A stretch of 7,945 bases of DNA from Planctomycetota bacterium (GTDB lineage Bacteria; Planctomycetota; Brocadiia; JAJRTI01), in the NCBI GenBank assembly GCA_024278415.1, contig JAJRTI010000223.1, forward strand, positions 1 to 7,945, written 5' to 3'. Shown in pieces: positions 1 through 6,754 of the stretch. The position numbers and the translations under genes are program-made. Under the pieces are notes generated by a model. It did no database searches. It saw only the letters and a list, made by a program, of their open reading frames with translations, and was not told the origin of the DNA. Position 1 is the stretch's first letter. Each line of letters begins with the position of its first letter.

Positions 1-231
1 CCGCCGGGTGCACTCCGTTTGCCGATCCCGTCGGCCGGCGCCTCGCGTGTCATCGGCCGCGGCCGCCAGAATGGTTCGCTTCCGCCCATTCGTTGTCTAT
101 CTGAATTCGTTGGAAGCTATGGCAGACGGCTGAAGTGTTACGGTGATCGTTGTGACGGACCGGTGACACCATGCTTGCGATAGAACTGCTTGGTGTTCCG
201 GGGAAACTCGTGGGGCCAGGAGGCGGTTGGA
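1..231. other. Upstream region without a supportable gene
   Basis: This stretch precedes the ATPase promoter. Two plus-strand frames are open from the window edge: one ends in TGA near 133 and one in TAG near 185. Neither gives a recognisable protein or has a start with a good ribosome site. Either could be the tail of a gene that begins outside the window. A GC-only palindrome (CGGCCGCGGCCG, around 55-66) is the only visible structure. I make no gene call here. Confidence 0.4.
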
Positions 232-260
232 TTGACCTGCAACGCCAGCGCTCCTACAAT
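232..260 (+). promoter_or_regulatory. Sigma70-type promoter of the ArsA-family gene
   Basis: TTGACC at 232-237 and TACAAT at 255-260 are separated by exactly 17 bases. Each hexamer matches 5 of 6 positions of the housekeeping sigma consensus. Transcription would start near 267, about 40 bases before the TTG at 306 and well downstream of the ATG at 171. The promoter therefore argues that the real start codon is 306. This is a sequence match only. Confidence 0.7.
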
Positions 261-305
261 CGCCTGATTGCATACGTTCACATTCCCTGTGACCGGAGTC
301 GCCCC

Positions 306-1481
306 TTGCGCATCATCCTCTTCACTGGCAAAGGCGGAGTCGGCAAGACGAGCATCTCCGCGGCGACCGCGCTGCGGTGCGCGGAACTCGGCAAAAACAC
401 GCTCGTCATGAGCACCGACGCGGCGCACAGCCTCGCCGACTCCGTTGACATGGAATTGGGCGACGAGCCTACGCCCATCGCGCACAACCTGGCCGGCCTG
501 GAGATCGACGTGGAGGCCGAGTTGGGAAAGAACTGGGGCCGCATCCAAGCGTTCATCAAGCGCAACCTCATCCGCACCGCGGGCTTCACCGAGGTCATCG
601 CAGAGGAGTTCGCGGTCTTCCCCGGCATGGAGGAATTATTCAGCCTTCTGCGGCTCAAGCGCTTCTACGAGACCGACGCGTACGACGTGGCCATTGTGGA
701 CTGCGCGCCCACGGCCGGCACCATCCGCATGCTGAGCTTCCCGGACATTGCGGAATGGTACATGGAGAAGATCTTCAACATCGAGCGCCGGATCATGAAA
801 TTCATTCGCCCGGTCGTGAACCCCATGATCGACCTGGAGCTGCCGGCCGACGAAGTGTTCGCGAACGTGGAGGAGCTGTACGGACGGCTCGAGGGCATGA
901 AGGACATCCTCAGCAACCCGGAGATCGCGTCCGTGCGGCTCGTGATGAACCCGGAGAAGATGGTGATCAAGGAGAGCCAGCGCGCGTACGCGTACCTCAA
1001 CCTGTTCGGCTTCCCCACGGACGCGGCCGTGGTGAACCGCATCTTCCCCGATGGCGCGGGCGGCGAGTACCTCGAACGATGGCGCACGATCCAACAGGGC
1101 TACCTGCGCGAGGTGGAGGAAGCGTTCGCACCCTTGCCGGTGCTCAAGAGCCCATTCCGCGAGCAGGAGGTGGTGGGGCTGGATTTGCTCCGCCTAATGG
1201 CCGACGACCTGTACGGCGACGACGACCCATCGCAGATCTATCTCCGGGAGCAGCCGCTGGTCATCGACCAGACGGACGGCGAGTACTGCCTTTCGCTGAA
1301 GCTGCCGTTCACCACGAAGGAGGCGGTGGACGTGTGGATCCACGGCGACGAGTTGGTGGTGCGCATTCGCAACTTCAAGCGCCACATCATGCTGCCCCGG
1401 GCATTGGCCACGCGTGAGATCGGCGAGGCCAAGTTCGAGGGCGACCGATTGCGCGTGCGGTTTGTGAACGCGAAGGAGTAG
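306..1481 (+). CDS. ArsA/Get3-family ATPase with C-terminal HSP20-like domain
   Basis: 391 residues from a TTG start. GGAG at 295-298 lies 7 bases upstream, and the protein then begins MRIILFTGKG, the usual start of the family. An in-frame ATG at 171 would add 45 residues of unfamiliar sequence and would lie upstream of the promoter. Motifs seen: deviant P-loop GKGGVGKT (residues 8-15), switch I STDAAHS (36-42), switch II VDCAPTAGTIR (131-141), and an NPEKM stretch (215-219) of the kind that contacts adenine. Residues about 317-391 form the small beta-rich HSP20-like domain known from bacterial ArsA homologues. The family uses an ATP-driven dimer switch to move metalloid or hydrophobic clients. 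Cysteines are only C25, C133 and C328, there is no paired-cysteine metal site, and no ars genes are nearby, so arsenite efflux is unlikely. Chaperone or protein-targeting work is inferred; the client is unknown. Confidence 0.9.
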   Translation: MRIILFTGKGGVGKTSISAATALRCAELGKNTLVMSTDAAHSLADSVDMELGDEPTPIAHNLAGLEIDVEAELGKNWGRIQAFIKRNLIRTAGFTEVIAEEFAVFPGMEELFSLLRLKRFYETDAYDVAIVDCAPTAGTIRMLSFPDIAEWYMEKIFNIERRIMKFIRPVVNPMIDLELPADEVFANVEELYGRLEGMKDILSNPEIASVRLVMNPEKMVIKESQRAYAYLNLFGFPTDAAVVNRIFPDGAGGEYLERWRTIQQGYLREVEEAFAPLPVLKSPFREQEVVGLDLLRLMADDLYGDDDPSQIYLREQPLVIDQTDGEYCLSLKLPFTTKEAVDVWIHGDELVVRIRNFKRHIMLPRALATREIGEAKFEGDRLRVRFVNAKE

Positions 1482-1491
1482 GGCCTCTGGA

Positions 1492-1514
1492 CCCCCGCCC
1501 TCGCAGGGCGGGGG
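1492..1514 (+). terminator. GC hairpin after the ATPase gene
   Basis: A perfect 10-bp stem (CCCCCGCCCT at 1492-1501, AGGGCGGGGG at 1505-1514) with a 3-base loop starts 10 bases after the ATPase stop codon. There is no T-run after it, so it may stabilise the 3' end or act as a weak or factor-assisted terminator. Confidence 0.5.
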
Positions 1515-1591
1515 CAGGGGGCGGGTCGGCCTTGCTACGACTTGCCCTTGGGCCATGGCAGTGCGCCTGTGTCCGAAGAACGCCCCCTGTG

Positions 1592-1612
1592 GTCTCCCCT
1601 GGGGGGGGAGAC
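1592..1612. repeat. Short inverted repeat with G-run
   Basis: GTCTCCCC (1592-1599) pairs with GGGGAGAC (1605-1612) around a 5-base loop. A run of eight G residues spans 1601-1608. It lies between the ATPase gene and the next promoter. A second termination or insulation element is possible; the function is not evident. Confidence 0.4.
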
Positions 1613-1648
1613 GTGGATGTCGCGCCTGTCGCCGCGTCCCCCCGTGTG

Positions 1649-1657
1649 TGGTATGAT
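1649..1657 (+). promoter_or_regulatory. Extended -10 promoter of the small gene
   Basis: TG at 1649-1650, one base, then TATGAT at 1652-1657 makes an extended -10 element (TGnTATGAT). It lies 39 bases before the ATG at 1697. The -35 region at the right distance is poor, which is common for extended -10 promoters. It suggests that the small gene has its own transcript. Confidence 0.5.
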
Positions 1658-1696
1658 GTACGCGTGATCTAAACTCAAAGCAGAGGAGTGCCAGTC

Positions 1697-1891
1697 ATGT
1701 GTAACGAAGACTCAGGGATCCAGTGCCCGCTATGCACGATGCTCCGGGCGTTCGAGAAGCACCCCATGGGCCAACACCTGCGCGCGGCGCAGCGCGAGTT
1801 TCTCTTGGCCATGCGGAGCGTGCTTGACGCGCGCATCGACGCGCTCAAGGATGAAGCCGCCAAGGGCCCGCAAAAGGTCCACGTCGAGTAG
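1697..1891 (+). CDS. Small cysteine-containing protein of unknown function
   Basis: 64 residues. The start is ATG 1697, backed by GAGGAG at 1683-1688 with 8-base spacing. A GTG at 1688 overlaps that ribosome site and is less likely. The N-terminus carries C2 and a CPLC pair (C10, C13), which could be half of a zinc or redox site. Residues about 27-54 look like one amphipathic helix (QHLRAAQREFLLAMRSVLDA and onwards). The tail is basic and ends in VHVE. No signal peptide or membrane segment is visible, so it is probably cytoplasmic. I do not recognise a named family. It lies downstream of the ATPase gene on the same strand, but hairpins and its own promoter separate them, so the pairing may be only positional. 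The good ribosome site, promoter and protein-like composition support a real gene. Confidence 0.75.
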   Translation: MCNEDSGIQCPLCTMLRAFEKHPMGQHLRAAQREFLLAMRSVLDARIDALKDEAAKGPQKVHVE

Positions 1892-1915
1892 CGCCGGGGA
1901 CGCGATGCGGAAGCA

Positions 1916-1941
1916 GGCGGCTGCAACGAAGCGAAGCCGCC
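1916..1941 (+). terminator. Possible weak terminator hairpin of the small gene
   Basis: GGCGGCT (1916-1922) and AGCCGCC (1935-1941) form a 7-bp stem around a 12-base loop, 24 bases after the small gene's stop. No T-run follows. The evidence is modest. Confidence 0.3.
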
Positions 1942-2012
1942 CGCCAGCGCCAACAGCGTCGGCGAAGCCAAGGCTGCGAAAGCGACCCGGATCGCATCGT
2001 GTCCCCAGACAC

Positions 2013-2045
2013 AAAACCTCCCGAAGGTTGCTAACCTTCGGGAGG
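2013..2045 (-). terminator. Intrinsic terminator of the propeller-TPR lipoprotein gene
   Basis: A perfect 13-bp stem (2017-2029 with 2033-2045) has a 3-base loop. Read on the minus strand it is followed by TTTTGT (2016-2011). It begins 8 bases after the stop codon of the long minus-strand gene, the classic position and form of a Rho-independent terminator. On the plus strand no T-run follows, so it would mainly serve the minus-strand gene, though the stem could also protect convergent plus-strand messages. Confidence 0.8.
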
Positions 2046-2053
2046 CTGGCTGC

Positions 2054-5000
2054 TCATCTCCCCAGATCGGGATACCGCTGCACCAGGTCTGCCGCCTGGT
2101 CGGGAGGCAGGTGCTTGAGCAGCTTCCGCAAGTCGCCCCGGGCATGCGCGTGGAGGCGGTCGAGCGACGCGGGGCCCAGCCGGGCGTAACACCGGCGCAG
2201 CAACTCCAGATTTTTCACCTTGTCCAGCTCCCGGCCCAACACGATCGCGTCCACGTACGCCGGCTCTGCCTTGCTCCAGTCTCCCGCGCGCTCCCAGGCC
2301 TCGCCTGACTTGAGCGCGGCCTGGCCCGACGCGACCCACCCGAACTCAGGGCGCTTGCTCCGCACGCCATCGATACGCGCCGCGGCCCCGGCCCACTGCT
2401 CGTGCATGAACAGATCCAGCGCAAGCCGCTTCTCCGCTTCGGGCCACTGCGGCGACTGGGGGAATTCCCGGGACACGCGCGCCAAGTGCGGCTTGGCCAG
2501 GTCGAAGCGATCCAGTTCGTCCTGGTACAGCACGCCAATCGTGAATTCCATCGCCGCAACGCGCTCCTTGTGGCTCGGCGATTCGAGCAGGTCGGCGAGC
2601 GACACCGCGGCGAGCCAGGGCGTGTTCAACTCACCGGCAGATTCTTCGAGCAGGGCCAGCGCGTCATCGAAATGGCGCGACTTCGGATAGTCCTTCAGCA
2701 GGCGCAGAGCCCACTTCATGGTCCTGTCCTTCTCAAGCTGGGCGAGCCGCAAGCAGGCGTCGTCGGCCAAGCAGCGTTTGGCGTGCTTCCCTACGAACTC
2801 CTTGTAGGCTTCAACGGCCAGTCGCCGCCACTCCGGCGTCATGCCCTGCTCGCCATCGCGGCCGCGGGCTTCCGCCTCCCTGAGAACCGCGGCCGGGAGC
2901 CAGATGCCCTGGCCCGCGGCGCGCTCCGCGTCGAGCCACTGCCGCACGACGTCGTTGCGCGCGGGCAGCAGCGAGCGGCACTCCTTCAAGACTGGCGCAT
3001 ACTCGCGCATCCCGGCGTCGCTGGCGGTCGCGGCCAGCTTCTCGTACCACGTGAGCGCTTCGGCCAGTGCGCGGCGGGACTGGCAGTAGTTGCCCAGCAC
3101 GTAGTAGCCCAAGGCCGCGGCGTTTCTAAGATCGTCCGAATCCGGCGTCGCCTCGAGTTGCTCCTCATACGGCCGCAGCGCGTCCTGCACGCCGCTCGGC
3201 CGCCACGCGGCTAGCACTTGGAGAGCGAAGCGCTCCACCGGCTCGCCCGCGGGCTTGTCGCCTTCGGCCATGTACGCCAACAGCATCTTCACCCGCGCGT
3301 CGAACCAAGGCGGGAAATGCCCCAGGTTGCACTCGATGAACGGCTTGGCCGACAGCACCCGCACAAGGTACAGGTCTTCCGTCTTGATGAAGGTATCGAA
3401 CACCTCGCCCCTGTCCACGAGCGGCAGCAGGGCCTCGAGCGCTTCGTTAGCCTCCGTGTGCAGCTTGGCCTCGTCGAACATGCGGATGCACTGGCCCACC
3501 TCGTCGTCCACGCTCGCGTCTTCGCCCACCAAGGCCGCCAGGCGTTTCGCCGCGGCCACCGCGTCCGCGGGCTTGCCCAGCCGCACGCGCACGGACTCGA
3601 TCCACGCGTCGCACAGCGTCCCTTTCTGTTTTTCAAGCAGCTTGCGCGCCTCCTCGATGGCCGCGTCGGCCGCCGCGGCGGCGAGGTCCGGCTTGTGGAG
3701 CTTGCCGGCTTGGAGCTTCGCCAGCGCGAGCAGCGCGGCCACCTTCTGCTCCCCAGAAGTCGAGTCCGCGGCGAACAGATACTGCTCTGCCGCGTCGTCC
3801 AGGCTGTTCTTGTCCTCGTAGAGCCGCGCAAGCCGAAGCCGGGTCGTGGCCGCTTCGGGTGCGCGGGGCCACTTGTCCAGCCAGTCTTCGTATGCGTCGA
3901 TGGCTTCGTCGGCGTCCCTAGGGACCTCGAGCCAAAGCTCGGCCATGCGCAGGCCGGCGCGCCGGGCCAGCCACGACCTGTCGCCGACACCCCTCGCGAA
4001 GGCTTCCCACGAGTCCAGGGCCCGGCCGCGCTCGCCCATGAGGTCGGCGGCCAACGCGGTGCAGTAGAGATCGAACGTCTTGGGCTTGGCCCGGCCGGGA
4101 GCAAACTCTGCGATCGCGTTGTTGAGCCGCTGCCAGTCCTCGCGCCGCTTGTCTTGCGGCACGCGGCGCAGCGTCTTGCGCGCGCGCGGCCTGTCCCGCT
4201 CGAACGCGAGTTGCATCTTCGCGAGCTTGAGGCGGCCATCGACCTTGGCCTCGTAGAGCGCCATCGCCTCCTTCGGCTGCCCGGTCTTGAGCAGCAGCTC
4301 CGCCAGCAGCTTGTGCTCGGGCTCGCCAGCGCCCACTGCCAGCTTCGCCAGCGCGAGTGCGGTGTCGAAGTGGCCGCGGCCCTCCTCCAGCCGTGCGGCC
4401 CATGCCGCGGCCTTGCCGCCAGGCGCGAGCCAGAGGCGCTCCTGTGGCTCGTCGAGCGCGGCCATGGCCACACCGCGCTCCAGGCCCACGGCGAACGCCT
4501 TGCCGTCGCCGCGCCACGCCGGGGGAGCCGCCACGTCGAGCGCGGCCAAGTCGCGGTCGCGGCCAAACCAACGCTGCGTGTGGAAAGCGACGCGGCCGGC
4601 ATGCGACACGAGCATGCCGTTGCTCGACGGCGACCAACCGAACGTGACGGGGCTGTCGTCCTCGCGCTTGACGAACAGCTCCGGCGCCTGGAGCTTCTTC
4701 TTGTGGATCTTGGCGACGTAGATGCCGGCCTCGCCCACGTACGCCAACTGCTTGCCGTCAGGCGACAGTTCCACCTGGCCCACGCGGCCGGGGCCCGGCG
4801 CGAGCGTCGTGGACGTGGCCGTGCCGAGCCAGTGCACGGTGAGTGTCGCCGCGCCCGACTCGTCGGCGGCCTGGTACGCCAGCATGGCGCCGTCCCGCGA
4901 CGCGCTCAGCTTCGACTCCACGAGCGCGTCGTCGGTCAACTGCCCGAGTCGCCCGCCGTCGACGTCGATCGACCAGATATCCGTGTGCCGCGAGCGCGTC

Positions 5001-5389
5001 GAGAGGAACATGCACTGCTGTCCCCCGCCGTCCCGTCCCACGAGCACGGGCTCCCAGTCCTTGGCAAGATGCTTCGTGATCGGCTTGGCGCTTTTGGTCG
5101 CCACGTTGTAGAGCCACACGTCCGAGCCGCCAGCCTCGTGCGATGCGAACGCGACGAATTGGGAATCGCTCGACCACGAGAACGCCGGGTGCTGGACTTC
5201 CGCTACGGGCTCCAGCAGGCGCGGCGCGTCCGTGTAGGTGAGGGCCACGAACAGGCTGCCCTTGTACGTGAAGGCGATGTGCGTGCCGTCCGGCGAGTAG
5301 CGCACCGAGTCAACTGGGTGCTTCTCGCCGCAGCCGGGCGCCAAAATGAACGGCGCGATCAAGAGTGCAATGAGCCAGGTGTGTTTCAT
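2054..5389 (-). CDS. Lipoprotein with TolB-like beta-propeller and long TPR-like array
   Basis: 1111 residues from ATG 5389, chosen because MKHTW begins a lipoprotein-type signal: basic start, hydrophobic core, then LAPGC with candidate lipidated Cys20. The -3 residue is Ala, which is less usual. An in-frame ATG at 5407 adds six residues; neither start has a strong ribosome site. Residues about 25-320 contain repeated propeller blades of the TolB/WD40-like PD40 type (YSPDGTHIAF, SWSSDSQFVAF, LSPDGKQLAYVG, FGWSPSSNGMLV). Residues about 325-1105 are almost all helical with degenerate TPR-like pairs, for example AEQYLFAADS and LARLYEDKNSLDDAAEQYLF. No catalytic motif is seen. Such proteins usually act as scaffolds in the cell envelope. 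The inferred site is the periplasmic face of a membrane; the partner is unknown. It is transcribed alone and ends at the terminator at 2013-2045. Confidence 0.9.
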   Translation of the reverse strand: MKHTWLIALLIAPFILAPGCGEKHPVDSVRYSPDGTHIAFTYKGSLFVALTYTDAPRLLEPVAEVQHPAFSWSSDSQFVAFASHEAGGSDVWLYNVATKSAKPITKHLAKDWEPVLVGRDGGGQQCMFLSTRSRHTDIWSIDVDGGRLGQLTDDALVESKLSASRDGAMLAYQAADESGAATLTVHWLGTATSTTLAPGPGRVGQVELSPDGKQLAYVGEAGIYVAKIHKKKLQAPELFVKREDDSPVTFGWSPSSNGMLVSHAGRVAFHTQRWFGRDRDLAALDVAAPPAWRGDGKAFAVGLERGVAMAALDEPQERLWLAPGGKAAAWAARLEEGRGHFDTALALAKLAVGAGEPEHKLLAELLLKTGQPKEAMALYEAKVDGRLKLAKMQLAFERDRPRARKTLRRVPQDKRREDWQRLNNAIAEFAPGRAKPKTFDLYCTALAADLMGERGRALDSWEAFARGVGDRSWLARRAGLRMAELWLEVPRDADEAIDAYEDWLDKWPRAPEAATTRLRLARLYEDKNSLDDAAEQYLFAADSTSGEQKVAALLALAKLQAGKLHKPDLAAAAADAAIEEARKLLEKQKGTLCDAWIESVRVRLGKPADAVAAAKRLAALVGEDASVDDEVGQCIRMFDEAKLHTEANEALEALLPLVDRGEVFDTFIKTEDLYLVRVLSAKPFIECNLGHFPPWFDARVKMLLAYMAEGDKPAGEPVERFALQVLAAWRPSGVQDALRPYEEQLEATPDSDDLRNAAALGYYVLGNYCQSRRALAEALTWYEKLAATASDAGMREYAPVLKECRSLLPARNDVVRQWLDAERAAGQGIWLPAAVLREAEARGRDGEQGMTPEWRRLAVEAYKEFVGKHAKRCLADDACLRLAQLEKDRTMKWALRLLKDYPKSRHFDDALALLEESAGELNTPWLAAVSLADLLESPSHKERVAAMEFTIGVLYQDELDRFDLAKPHLARVSREFPQSPQWPEAEKRLALDLFMHEQWAGAAARIDGVRSKRPEFGWVASGQAALKSGEAWERAGDWSKAEPAYVDAIVLGRELDKVKNLELLRRCYARLGPASLDRLHAHARGDLRKLLKHLPPDQAADLVQRYPDLGR

Positions 5390-5457
5390 GGTTAGCCAGT
5401 TCTGCATGTTTCACAAACCCGCGCTGGATGGCCGTGCGCGCTTCGTGCTCGCGGTAG

Positions 5458-5477
5458 CCGCATTCGCCGGAATGCGG
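5458..5477. repeat. Hairpin in the leader of the lipoprotein gene
   Basis: CCGCATTC (5458-5465) and GAATGCGG (5470-5477) form a perfect 8-bp stem around a GCCG loop. It lies about 70 bases upstream of the lipoprotein ATG and could be part of its mRNA leader. Confidence 0.45.
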
Positions 5478-5505
5478 GCGCTCTGTGAGCCCCTCGCGGC
5501 CCAGC

Positions 5506-5541
5506 CGAAATAGCCGGAGTTTCCAAACTCCGGCTATTTCG
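5506..5541. repeat. Near-perfect 36-base palindrome (17-bp arms)
   Basis: Arms at 5506-5522 and 5525-5541 are fully complementary over 17 bp, with only CC between them. The core arm CCGGAGTTT resembles the arm CCGAAGGTT of the hairpin at 2017-2045, with matching changes on the opposite arm. No T-run follows on either strand. It lies between the isomerase stop and the lipoprotein start and may be a dispersed palindrome or a transcription barrier. Confidence 0.65.
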
Positions 5542-5568
5542 CTGCGACTGGCCGGCGTGGCGTTTGGC

Positions 5569-5588
5569 CCGCATGCTGGCGCATGCGG
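5569..5588. repeat. Hairpin downstream of the isomerase gene
   Basis: CCGCATGC (5569-5576) and GCATGCGG (5581-5588) form a perfect 8-bp stem around TGGC. On the minus strand it lies about 70 bases after the isomerase stop codon. It could help end or protect that transcript. There is no T-run. Confidence 0.45.
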
Positions 5589-5659
5589 CTGCCTGTCTCT
5601 TCGCAGACGCACGCTCAACACTTAACGGCCGAGGCCGCGCGCCGCGAGCGCTCCACCTG

Positions 5660-6529
5660 TTACGCCCGGCCGAGCAACCGGCGGAAGAACGCAATGCTGT
5701 CCCGCGCGGCCCGTTCTTCGTCGTCGATGCCGTGGCCGAGTTCGAGCGAGAGGACGCCGTCGAAACCGTGCTCGCGCAGCGACGCGACGATGTCGCCCCA
5801 CTGGAGGATCCCTTCGCCTGGCGACGCGAACCGGAACTGCTCGCCGTTGCCCATGTCCCAAGCCTGGTCCGGCACGGGCGACTGGAGAGGCGCGACCGCG
5901 GCGTCCTTCGCGTGGGCGTGCACGATGCGGTCCGCAAACTCACGCACGAACGGGATCGGCGACTCGCGGTGGTAGGGGAAATGGCTGGGGTCGAAGTTGA
6001 TGCGGAGCGAGTCGTCGCTGAGCTTCTCGAACAGCTCCTGCGTCGTGGCCAAGTTGCCCACGAAGTACACGAACACCGGCTCGATGCCTACCGCGACGGG
6101 CGTGGTGGACGCATGATCGAGGATGTCGCCGTACGCCTCAACAAGCATGGCCCACGCGTCGTCGCGGGACACGCCGGCGGCCGGGGGGCCGCTGACCGTG
6201 TGCACGAACGGCACGCCCATCTCCGCGGCGTAGTCGACCGCGCGCTTGGCCAGGGCGACGTTGCGTTCGACGACGTCCTGGTCGGACGAGATGAACGTGG
6301 TGTGGCACTGGAGAGCGGAGATGTCGATGCCCGAGGCGCGCACGTCCTCCGCGATGAACTGCGCTTCGTCCATGGAGCATGGGCCCAGGTCCGCGCAGGG
6401 CGGCTCGCCTTCGGCCACGCACATGCCTTACTCCACGAAGTCGTAGCCCATGTCGAGCGCCAGCTCCGCGCCGACGCGGAAGGAGCCAATCTTGAAACCG
6501 GTAACGCTGATGAGAAGGCCGAGTTGCAT
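5660..6529 (-). pseudogene. Sugar phosphate isomerase/epimerase-like TIM barrel with in-frame TAA at codon 34
   Basis: The full frame runs from ATG 6529 (AGGA at 6537-6540, spacing 7) to TAA at 5660-5662, 289 residues plus stop, the normal length for the xylose isomerase-like TIM barrel (AP endonuclease family 2) group. It begins MQLGLLISVTGFKIG, a typical first strand, and runs to GYDFVE, where TAA (6428-6430) replaces a sense codon. The same frame then resumes at once with GMCVAEGEPP. Likely metal ligands are all kept: E150 (GIEP), D180 and H183 (FDPSH), H204/H206 (HAHAKD), E263 (SLELGHG). The family isomerises or epimerises sugars or polyols; the substrate is unknown. ATG 6424 follows the stop, with GGAG six bases before it, so a 254-residue product lacking strand 1 and helix 1 may be made. 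It could be a recent pseudogene, a sequencing error, or a restarted gene. Other genes here use TAG, TGA and TAA as stops, which argues against recoding. Confidence 0.85.
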
Positions 6530-6597
6530 TGGGGAATCCTTGTGTTGTTTGGTCGTTTGGAGTCGCGCCTGTAGGCCTTTACCCCGGCCGGATCGAT

Positions 6598-6611
6598 CCC
6601 GAAGCTTCGGG
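6598..6611. repeat. Perfect 14-base palindrome
   Basis: CCCGAAGCTTCGGG is fully self-complementary without a loop. It sits about 70 bases upstream of the isomerase start and shares CCCGAAG with the arm of the terminator at 2017-2045. It could be a protein-binding site or a member of a palindrome family; there is no direct evidence for either. Confidence 0.45.
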
Positions 6612-6626
6612 ACTGTCGATGTCGTG

Positions 6627-6736
6627 TCCTACTCCTACTCCTACTCTTGGTCTTACTCTTAGTCCTACTCCTCCTCCGTGTCGTGCGATCAAGAGTAAGA
6701 CTAAGAGTAAGACTAAGAGTAAGACTATGAGTAGGA
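6627..6736. repeat. Hexamer/12-mer minisatellite arranged as a long inverted repeat
   Basis: The left arm (6627-6672) is built from pyrimidine-rich hexamers: CTACTC three times, then TTGGTC, TTACTC, TTAGTC, CTACTC. The right arm (6691-6736) holds three exact copies of AAGAGTAAGACT (6691-6726) and then variants. The arms are complementary at 40 of 46 positions around an 18-base spacer, so a long hairpin could form. Three of the six mismatches become G-U pairs in a minus-strand transcript. It lies between the membrane-protein gene and the isomerase gene. No protein is likely here. Confidence 0.85.
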
Positions 6737-6754
6737 AGTGCGGCACATCCGCCC

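Noticed and set aside
1..185. The tail of an upstream gene at the left edge
   Set aside because: Two competing frames are open here, neither gives recognisable sequence, and nothing chooses between them.
171..305. A 45-residue N-terminal extension of the ATPase from ATG 171
   Set aside because: The promoter at 232-260 and the GGAG site before TTG 306 lie inside it, and homologues of this family begin just before the P-loop.
138..548. A 136-codon minus-strand frame opposite the ATPase start
   Set aside because: It overlaps the conserved P-loop region on the other strand and shows no protein-like features or ribosome site.
306..1891. The ATPase and the small cysteine protein as one operon
   Set aside because: A 215-base gap with two hairpins and a separate extended -10 promoter makes a single transcript unproven; only proximity supports it.
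3218..5395. A 725-codon open frame on the plus strand
   Set aside because: It lies wholly antisense to the propeller-TPR lipoprotein gene. Its product is rich in Arg, His, Gln and Val with no domain, signal or ribosome site, as expected from the complement of a GC-biased coding frame.
6428..6430. TAA read as a sense codon through an altered genetic code
   Set aside because: TAA also ends the same gene at 5660-5662 in the expected place, and the neighbouring genes end normally with TAG or TGA.
6627..6736. The repeats as a CRISPR array
   Set aside because: The units are 6-12 bases, contiguous and without unique spacers, and the two halves are inverted relative to each other.
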